Below, in pieces: positions 1 to 5,409 of a DNA stretch of 5,409 nucleotides. The number at the start of each line of letters is the position of its first letter. The stretch's first letter is position 1. The notes under the pieces were generated by a model. It had not been told where the DNA came from. It ran no database searches and worked only from the letters and a program-made list of their open reading frames with translations. The position numbers and the translations under genes were made by a program. Origin of the DNA: an uncultured Collinsella sp. Lineage in GTDB: Bacteria; Actinomycetota; Coriobacteriia; Coriobacteriales; Coriobacteriaceae. The stretch is from positions 1 to 5,409 of the forward strand of contig CALHDP010000022.1 in the NCBI GenBank assembly GCA_938023085.1, in the 5' to 3' direction.

Positions 1-80
1 GGAAAGAAGCTGCGCCGCGGGGGAGGCGGCCCCAATGGCTTTCTCATATCGTCTTGTCTGCGATAAATCTCATTTTGGTT

Positions 81-110
81 TTGTGTGCTGCGCGAAAGTT
101 TGGGTAGTAT
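81..110 (+). promoter_or_regulatory. Weak candidate promoter for the 167-1537 gene cluster
   Basis: A possible -35 TTGTGT (81-86) and -10 TAGTAT (105-110) are separated by 18 bases; TATAGC at 108-113 is an alternative -10. Each box matches the sigma70 consensus only partly (3/6 and 4/6). The position is reasonable: transcription would start near 117, just before the hairpin at 120-138 and about 50 bases before the first start codon. Seen: the hexamers. Inferred: that they work as a promoter. Confidence 0.3.
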
Positions 111-119
111 AGCTATTCA

Positions 120-138
120 ACGCGGCGGGCCGCCGCGT
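120..138 (+). promoter_or_regulatory. GC-rich hairpin in the 5' leader of the bifunctional nuclease gene
   Basis: ACGCGGCG (120-127) and CGCCGCGT (131-138) are perfect 8-base inverted repeats around a GGC loop. No T run follows, so this is not a normal intrinsic terminator. It lies between the candidate promoter and the ribosome binding site, so it could be a 5'-end stabilising stem-loop in the mRNA or, as DNA, a binding site for a dimeric regulator. The pairing is seen directly; the role is inferred. Confidence 0.5.
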
Positions 139-155
139 GTTAACCGCTACGTACC

Positions 156-161
156 GGAGGT
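156..161 (+). promoter_or_regulatory. Ribosome binding site that fixes the start at 167
   Basis: GGAGGT lies 5 bases before the ATG at 167. This is a near-perfect Shine-Dalgarno sequence. It rules out the in-frame GTG at 137, which lies inside the hairpin region and has no such site. Confidence 0.8.
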
Positions 162-166
162 GTTCC

Positions 167-667
167 ATGGTTCGTGTCGACATAGAGACCATCGTCATGG
201 CCGCCGGTCCCGTGCCATCGCTTATTGTGCTTCGCGAGCGCTGCAGCAAGTCGGATTCCCCCGCGCCGCTGCGGTCCCTCTCCATCCAGACCGGCTCGTT
301 TGAGGCTGCGGCAATCAGCCGCGGCATCGACAGCGGACGCGCCGAGCGCCCGATTACCCATGACCTGCTGCTCGATACTGTTGGCGCCCTGGGTGCCAAG
401 CTCGAGCGCGTCGAAATCGTCCGCGCCGAGCCGCCCGTGTTCTACGCGACGGTTGTCGTGTTGGCCGATGGCAACGAGCATCGGATCGATGCGCGTCCGA
501 GCGACGCCATCGCCCTTGCCGTACGCAGCAATGCCCCCATGTTCGTTGAAGACGACATCATGAATCGCTTGGGCACCGTATCGCCGCACGCCGAGGAAGT
601 CGACGACGAGCAAGAGTTCGAAAAGTTCGACGAGTTCGTCCATACGCTCTCCCCCGATGACTTTTAA
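167..667 (+). CDS. Bifunctional nuclease family protein (DUF151 / BFN domain)
   Basis: This 166-residue protein matches the BFN/DUF151 family (Pfam PF02577, COG1259). The family is named after a plant protein reported to have both RNase and DNase activity; in bacteria its role is poorly defined. Visible family features are the opening strand with IQTGSFEAAAI (about 40-50, the position of the usual IG..EA.AI), RPITHDLL (61-68), a segment rich in LGAKLERVEI (75-84), FYA (92-94), and the signature ARPSDAIALAVR (109-120) followed by PMFV. The C-terminus (about 141-166) is an acidic tail rich in Asp, Glu and Phe. No signal peptide or membrane segment is seen, so it is probably cytoplasmic. The start at 167 rests on GGAGGT 5 bases upstream and gives the expected N-terminus MVRVDIETIVMA. 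The stop TAA (665-667) abuts the ATG of the next gene, which points to translational coupling. The family call is firm; nuclease activity is only known from relatives. Confidence 0.92.
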   Translation: MVRVDIETIVMAAGPVPSLIVLRERCSKSDSPAPLRSLSIQTGSFEAAAISRGIDSGRAERPITHDLLLDTVGALGAKLERVEIVRAEPPVFYATVVVLADGNEHRIDARPSDAIALAVRSNAPMFVEDDIMNRLGTVSPHAEEVDDEQEFEKFDEFVHTLSPDDF

Positions 668-1057
668 ATGCTCGACAAACACGCGACGGAGTGCGCGCTC
701 ATGAGTGCCGGAGTTTCTGGCGAGGCGGCGGCCATTGCGCGCGAGGCCCAGATGCGCTCGGAGGCTTCTGAGGCGGCTCGCATTGCCTATGTGACGCAGG
801 CCCGCACGCTTCGCGAACGCCGCGGCTCGTTTATCAAGATGGTTGTCGTCTCCGCCCTTGTCGCGGCAATCTGCTCGCGCCTTCGTGGTACAGTTGGTGC
901 GCTTGGGTTTTCGATCTCTACGGGCCTCGTGATCTGGGGTGTGGTCGATGCAGTCATGCTGACTAGCCAGATCAAGGTGCTCGACAAGCGTGCAGCGGAT
1001 ATGATGCGCGCCCGCGATGCCGCTGCTAAGATCGCCGCCGAGGCGCAAGAACTGTAA
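668..1057 (+). CDS. Small two-helix membrane protein of unknown function
   Basis: I do not recognise this 129-residue protein. It has an Ala/Glu/Arg-rich N-terminal stretch (about 13-52) that looks like a long amphipathic helix. Two hydrophobic segments follow (about 55-70, FIKMVVVSALVAAICS, and about 75-98, ending in VIWGVVDAVML), separated by the short basic turn RLRG. The C-terminus (about 101-129) is again a charged, Ala-rich helix. The simplest reading is a helical hairpin in the cytoplasmic membrane with both charged ends in the cytoplasm. The ATG at 668 directly follows the stop of the nuclease gene, so translation may be coupled; an internal ATG at 701 (residue 12) with GGAG 9 bases upstream is a credible alternative start. 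The coding assignment rests on the packed gene order and on consistent GC-rich third positions. The function is unknown. Confidence 0.8.
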   Translation: MLDKHATECALMSAGVSGEAAAIAREAQMRSEASEAARIAYVTQARTLRERRGSFIKMVVVSALVAAICSRLRGTVGALGFSISTGLVIWGVVDAVMLTSQIKVLDKRAADMMRARDAAAKIAAEAQEL

Positions 1058-1074
1058 CGACGCCAGACTCGATG

Positions 1075-1080
1075 GGAAGG
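1075..1080 (+). promoter_or_regulatory. Ribosome binding site for the acidic protein gene
   Basis: GGAAGG lies 7 bases before the ATG at 1088. It supports 1088 as the true start and an independent initiation within the cluster. Confidence 0.65.
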
Positions 1081-1087
1081 TCTAAAG

Positions 1088-1537
1088 ATGGCACAGGATA
1101 TGCAGGACGCCGGTAACGTCTCCGCCGAGCTCGACGCCATGGTGTGTGACCTGATTGGTGCGTTCTTGGACGACCTTGCCGCCGGTGAGAATCCGGGCGT
1201 AGTTGTGGCGATCGAGGACGCTGCTTCCAACCGATATCTGGCGGCGCTTGACGAGGACGGCGAAGAGGCGTGCCTCGAGGCGGCCACCAACTTTATCTCC
1301 GAGCACAAGATGGGTCTTAAGGACGAGGGCCTGGGCCGCATTGCCCGCTATGCCATCGGCTACACCGGTTGTGTCGAGATTGACGGCGGCTATCACGATG
1401 CCCTGCTCGTAAGCTTCTTCGAAACCACGCTCGAGAGCGGTTTTTCGGCATATGTGCTGTATGAGGGCATGGGCGCCGGCGATGGTTTTATGTGGAGCGA
1501 CCCTGAACCTGCAGGTGAGGAAACCCCTCTCATCTAA
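1088..1537 (+). CDS. Acidic hypothetical protein
   Basis: I do not recognise this 149-residue protein. It is strikingly acidic: by my count about 30 Asp/Glu against 5 Lys/Arg. There is no signal peptide or clear membrane segment, so a soluble cytoplasmic protein is likely. The N-terminal third looks helical (AELDAMVCDLIGAFLDDL, about 13-30). The middle and C-terminal parts alternate hydrophobic residues with Gly/Asp turns (VVVAIEDAA, about 38-46; IARYAIGYTGCVEIDGGYHDAL, about 85-106; FSAYVLYEGMGAGDG, about 119-133), which suggests a mixed alpha/beta fold. It follows the membrane protein gene by 30 bases on the same strand and probably shares its transcript. The start is supported by GGAAGG at 1075-1080. 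No catalytic motif is evident, and I do not assign a function. Confidence 0.8.
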   Translation: MAQDMQDAGNVSAELDAMVCDLIGAFLDDLAAGENPGVVVAIEDAASNRYLAALDEDGEEACLEAATNFISEHKMGLKDEGLGRIARYAIGYTGCVEIDGGYHDALLVSFFETTLESGFSAYVLYEGMGAGDGFMWSDPEPAGEETPLI

Positions 1538-1643
1538 AATCGCTAAAATAAACGAGTTTTCGGTAAAAGGCTCAATATTCCCGCCGAGCGTTGCATTGCT
1601 GGGTGGGTCGCATACGCGTGCCGGTTGTATATAGATAGAAGAT

Positions 1644-1649
1644 AGGGGA
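1644..1649 (+). promoter_or_regulatory. Ribosome binding site of typA
   Basis: AGGGGA lies 5 bases before the ATG at 1655. The 117-base gap before typA (1538-1654) has AT-rich patches (1538-1580 and 1625-1645). I find no convincing pair of -35 and -10 boxes there and no intrinsic terminator for the preceding genes. Confidence 0.65.
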
Positions 1650-1654
1650 ACTAC

Positions 1655-3493
<1,839 letters not shown>

Positions 3494-3520
3494 GTGCCGG
3501 GCTTTATAGCGTCTAACAAG

Positions 3521-3555
3521 AAAGGGCGTCGACCGCAATGGTCGGCGCCCTTTTT
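3521..3555 (+). terminator. Intrinsic terminator after typA
   Basis: The left arm (3521-3534, AAAGGGCGTCGACC) pairs with 3540-3553 (GGTCGGCGCCCTTT) to give a 14-base-pair stem with one G-T wobble and the loop GCAAT. The T run is TTTTT (3551-3555). It begins 28 bases after the typA stop codon. It should end the typA transcript and separate it from the surface-protein gene downstream. Confidence 0.93.
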
Positions 3556-3583
3556 GGTGCAAGGGGACAGGTTACTTTGCACC
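3556..3583. repeat. REP-like palindromic element with GGGGACAGGTTAC core
   Basis: GGTGCAA (3556-3562) and TTGCACC (3577-3583) are perfect 7-base inverted repeats around GGGGACAGGTTACT. The element begins directly at the end of the terminator T run. TTACTTTG (3572-3579) also recurs inverted as CAAAGTAA at 3621-3628. From memory, GGGGACAGGTTACTTT-like cores recur as dispersed short palindromes in various bacterial genomes, sometimes near REP-associated transposases; I could not check that here, and there is only one copy in this window. The inverted repeat is seen; the mobile or dispersed nature is inferred. Confidence 0.45.
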
Positions 3584-3685
3584 ACGGTGGAGGAGGTTAT
3601 CCCCCGAGCGGCTTTCCAGCCAAAGTAAAGTTGTTTAAACATATACATAATTCCACAGGATATAACCGCTTTGATACAAAACCGT

Positions 3686-3751
3686 TAACAGATAAATATC
3701 AACTGGTATTACATTAAAAGACCTCTTTACCAGCGGCTTACATGACTGTTA
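3686..3751. repeat. Nested inverted repeats in the AT-rich tract
   Basis: TAACAG (3686-3691) pairs with CTGTTA (3746-3751), and inside it CTGGTA (3703-3708) pairs with TACCAG (3728-3733). The two dyads share nearly the same centre (about 3718). AAAGA and TCTTT (3717-3728) add a third, off-centre dyad. The arrangement would suit a regulator binding site or a cruciform upstream of the surface gene, but short AT-rich arms can also arise by chance. Confidence 0.35.
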
Positions 3752-3753
3752 TC

Positions 3754-3759
3754 TATATT
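3754..3759 (+). promoter_or_regulatory. Possible -10 box for the surface-protein gene
   Basis: TATATT matches the sigma70 -10 consensus at 5 of 6 positions and lies in the AT-rich tract. No good -35 box lies 16-18 bases upstream (CAGCGG at 17), so an activator or another sigma factor would be needed. A start near 3766 would put the first base just before the predicted leader structure at 3769 and give a 5' leader of about 150 bases. CATAAT (3646-3651) is an alternative that also lacks a -35 box. Confidence 0.28.
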
Positions 3760-3768
3760 GTATTTTAT

Positions 3769-3825
3769 GCATTGTGGCATAGACGAACCGTCTTAGAAGT
3801 TGCCCCCAATGGGTTCTTGCAATGC
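3769..3825 (+). promoter_or_regulatory. Possible three-way-junction leader RNA upstream of the surface gene
   Basis: An outer stem GCATTG/CAATGC (3769-3774 with 3820-3825) encloses two hairpins. The first is AGACG-AAC-CGTCT (3781-3793). The second is AGAA plus CCC pairing with GGGTTCT (3795-3817), with a GTTG bulge and the loop CCAAT. Together they can form a compact three-way junction. I do not recognise a known riboswitch class in it. The pairing is read from sequence; that it folds or regulates is inference. Confidence 0.35.
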
Positions 3826-3880
3826 GCTAGGTAGGTTCTCGTAGATGTTGGGGCTTGTGTTCGATCCGACGATTCGCCGT

Positions 3881-3903
3881 ATTCCACACTGTGTTGTAGG
3901 AAT
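3881..3903 (+). promoter_or_regulatory. Hairpin next to the ribosome binding site of the surface gene
   Basis: ATTCCACA (3881-3888) pairs with TGT-A-GGAAT (3895-3903) with one bulged A and the loop CTGTGT. The stem ends one base before the ribosome binding site AAGGGA (3905-3910). Such a stem could modulate ribosome access or protect the leader. Moderate support from the pairing only. Confidence 0.4.
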
Positions 3904-3904
3904 T

Positions 3905-3910
3905 AAGGGA
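3905..3910 (+). promoter_or_regulatory. Ribosome binding site of the surface-protein gene
   Basis: AAGGGA lies 5 bases before the ATG at 3916. The choice of start is supported further by the classical signal peptide that follows at once. Confidence 0.65.
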
Positions 3911-3915
3911 CAACT

Positions 3916-5409
3916 ATGGACGCACACCGCTCACGGTCGCTGGGTATGGCGGCTCTGATTTTCATTTTGATTTGCCTCACCGCCGCAGTGTTTTACGGTG
4001 CGGCCCCCGTGCGCGCCGATGACGTTGCGAAGCCCGATCCGATTGCGATCGATGGGGATACGGCGACGGTTGATGTCAGGCTGTATACCGATGAGCACCA
4101 TACTCAAAAGCTCGAGGATCCCGTAACGTCCACTTCGACGCTCTATGGAGCTTTCTCGGCACAATTCAACGCCGGCAAGGCGCCTACGCCCGAGAAGAAC
4201 ATCGCTGTCTATAAGCTGCCCGACACCATTGTCGTTGACGACAACGACGGCGGCGACCTCATGGAGGGTTCGGAAGCCACTGCCGCCAAGGCTGGCACGT
4301 GGAAGATTAAGGACAATAAGGTCATCTTTGCGTTTGACAAAAACTGGCTTGCGTCAAACCCTGCGGAGATTTATGTCGGAGCCAATTTCTCGTTCGAGCT
4401 TGCAGACAAGGGCACCGGCTCAGGCGGCAACGCATCTGTCGTGTTCCCTGGTGTGGGAACGATCAAAATCCCTATCAAGGACGGCAAAGTCACGGGGACG
4501 AAGTCGGGGACCTTCTCCCAGGGCGCAGATGGCGTGGCCAAGGTTACCTGGACTGTTACGCTTACCGTAGAGTCGTATGCTACGGACGTTAGCTTCATTG
4601 ATACGCTGGGCGACAACTTCGACTTTGTGAACGACAGTTTCAAGCTCGACGGCAAGAAGCTTGACTCCCAGCCGATGATCGACGGCCAGGTCGTAACCCT
4701 CGACAGCCTGGGCAACCTTTCCCGGGGCAACCACACGATCACGTACGATACGGTGCTGAAGAGCGGTGTTGCCGCGAACGGCGGCGATTTGATCAAAGCT
4801 GAGAATAAGGCAACGTGGAATTGGGCTGGCTCAAGCGACAGCGATAACAGAACAGCTACGGCTGAGCCTGTTACATTCGGCTATGACATGATCAAGAAGT
4901 CCAATGGCTCAGGCACGCCGTCGGACATCAAGTGGACGGTCAAGCTCAACCAAGGCAAGCTCAAGGCCGACATGAGCGGATACATGTTCACCGATAATCT
5001 GGACGGAAAACAGACGTATACGGGCAACTTTACGGTTTACAAAGGCGACTCGGAGGCGAGCGGAGTCAAGATTTGTGAAAGAAAACTTGAACCTAAGGAT
5101 AATTTCTTTTCCTATACGTTCCCGAACAACCTTGAGGATAAGTACGCCACCTACTGCATCGTTTATCACACCAAGATGAACGATACGAGCTCGTACGACA
5201 CCGTGCGCAACAGCGCGACCATCGAGCGCAAAGGTTCCGTTTCCGGTACGGATGATGGCAGTTTCACGCCGCAGCTGACGGGTGTTGTGCCGATCACCAA
5301 GAGGCTCGTGAGATACGATGAGGCGGCGACGACGGGCAGGGCGACGTGGGAGACGAAGGTCGCGCTGAAGGCGATCGTCAATGCGGCCCATCCAGGCGAG
5401 GTGACGGTG
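3916..5409 (+). CDS. Secreted surface adhesin-like protein with tandem CnaA-type Ig domains (3' end beyond window)
   Basis: The reading frame is open from the ATG at 3916 to the window edge: 498 codons without a stop, so the C-terminus is missing. Residues 1-34 are a signal peptide (basic MDAHRSRS, hydrophobic core about 9-29, likely cleavage after VRA at 34). Residues about 38-190 look like an N-terminal adhesin domain (YKLPD at 99-103, then VIFAFDKNW at 136-144, a pattern seen in MSCRAMM-type N1 domains). Repeats of about 130 residues follow, each with a Lys, then a Trp-containing strand (W212, W340, W478), then a D-x-L motif (IDTLGD 228-233, TDNLDG 359-364), then an Asn near the end (N297 in ENKAT, N432 in RNSAT). 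The third repeat is cut off by the window. The Lys/Asp/Asn spacing fits CnaA-type intramolecular isopeptide bonds. Two cysteines (C387, C414) lie in the second repeat. Half of the 12 arginines use AGA/AGG, unlike typA. A wall-sorting LPXTG-type end is expected beyond the window but not seen. The ligand is unknown. Confidence 0.9.
   Translation, partial: MDAHRSRSLGMAALIFILICLTAAVFYGAAPVRADDVAKPDPIAIDGDTATVDVRLYTDEHHTQKLEDPVTSTSTLYGAFSAQFNAGKAPTPEKNIAVYKLPDTIVVDDNDGGDLMEGSEATAAKAGTWKIKDNKVIFAFDKNWLASNPAEIYVGANFSFELADKGTGSGGNASVVFPGVGTIKIPIKDGKVTGTKSGTFSQGADGVAKVTWTVTLTVESYATDVSFIDTLGDNFDFVNDSFKLDGKKLDSQPMIDGQVVTLDSLGNLSRGNHTITYDTVLKSGVAANGGDLIKAENKATWNWAGSSDSDNRTATAEPVTFGYDMIKKSNGSGTPSDIKWTVKLNQGKLKADMSGYMFTDNLDGKQTYTGNFTVYKGDSEASGVKICERKLEPKDNFFSYTFPNNLEDKYATYCIVYHTKMNDTSSYDTVRNSATIERKGSVSGTDDGSFTPQLTGVVPITKRLVRYDEAATTGRATWETKVALKAIVNAAHPGEVTV

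Larger units (their letters stand above)
3494..3915. other. 422-base intergenic region between typA and the surface-protein gene
   Basis: No credible gene lies here. In order it holds the typA terminator (3521-3555), a palindromic element (3556-3583), a short hairpin GGCT/AGCC (3610-3621), the palindrome GTTTAAAC (3633-3640), an AT-rich tract of about 32% G+C by my count (3641-3770) with a nested inverted repeat (3686-3751), and a potentially structured leader (3769-3903) ending in the ribosome binding site of the surface gene. The length, the AT-rich core and the stacked dyads suggest a control region devoted to the surface gene. Confidence 0.7.

Noticed and set aside
1..66. Tail of an upstream gene, or a terminator-like hairpin (GCCGC/GCGGC 14-30, GAAAG/CTTTC outer arms)
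   Set aside because: All three forward frames can be read for a while, but none gives a recognisable C-terminus. The hairpin lacks a T run. There is too little sequence to decide.
137..166. Upstream GTG start at 137 for the nuclease-family gene
   Set aside because: It sits in the hairpin region without a Shine-Dalgarno. GGAGGT is correctly spaced for the ATG at 167, and the added residues do not resemble the family N-terminus.
140..1048. A 302-codon open frame on the minus strand across the first two genes
   Set aside because: Same antisense effect; it overlaps a recognised DUF151 gene and its neighbour and has no recognisable domain or ribosome binding site.
1628..1633. TATATA as -10 box of a typA promoter
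   Set aside because: No -35 box lies at a proper distance (GGGTCG at 17), and the start would fall almost on the ribosome binding site.
3964..3975. Lipoprotein signal with C20 of the surface protein
   Set aside because: The residues before the cysteine are I-L-I, and position -1 is not Gly, Ala or Ser, so the lipobox rule fails. The VRA site at 34 fits signal peptidase I.
4145..4570. 141-codon frame on the plus strand inside the surface gene
   Set aside because: It is out of frame within the long surface-protein frame, which has a signal peptide and repeated domains; this frame is Arg/Ser/Pro-rich shadow sequence.

Overview
The window looks like chromosome of a high-G+C Gram-positive bacterium. 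Coriobacteriia, such as a Collinsella-like gut actinobacterium, is the best guess. The grounds are the strong preference for C or G at third codon positions, arginine coded almost only by CGN in the housekeeping genes, an actinobacterial-style bifunctional nuclease (DUF151), a typical typA/bipA, and a large secreted surface protein of the kind anchored to Gram-positive walls. This is inference from style; no rRNA or other marker gene is present.

Layout. Positions 1-166 are a short upstream region with a weak candidate promoter and a very stable GC-only hairpin (120-138) ahead of a good ribosome binding site. Positions 167-1537 carry three same-strand genes that probably form one operon: a bifunctional nuclease-family protein (167-667), a small two-helix membrane protein starting at the very next base (668-1057), and a strongly acidic protein of unknown function (1088-1537). 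After a 117-base gap comes typA/bipA (1655-3493), a ribosome-associated translational GTPase, closed by a clear intrinsic terminator (3521-3555).

Positions 3494-3915 are a 422-base intergenic region. It holds the terminator, a REP-like palindromic element (3556-3583), an AT-rich stretch of about 32% G+C (3641-3770), and a putative structured 5' leader (3769-3903). A long surface-protein gene starts at 3916 and stays open to the end of the window (498 codons seen). It encodes a signal peptide, an N-terminal adhesin-like domain and tandem Ig-like (CnaA-type) repeats with regularly spaced Lys, Asp and Asn residues that suggest internal isopeptide bonds.

The left part is housekeeping (nucleic-acid and translation functions). 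The right part is an accessory cell-surface locus with its own leader and a somewhat different codon use. I see no CRISPR array, tRNA, rRNA, transposase or phage gene. Nothing here amounts to a demonstrably new system. The points most worth following up are the surface-gene leader and the isopeptide/cysteine architecture of the surface protein.
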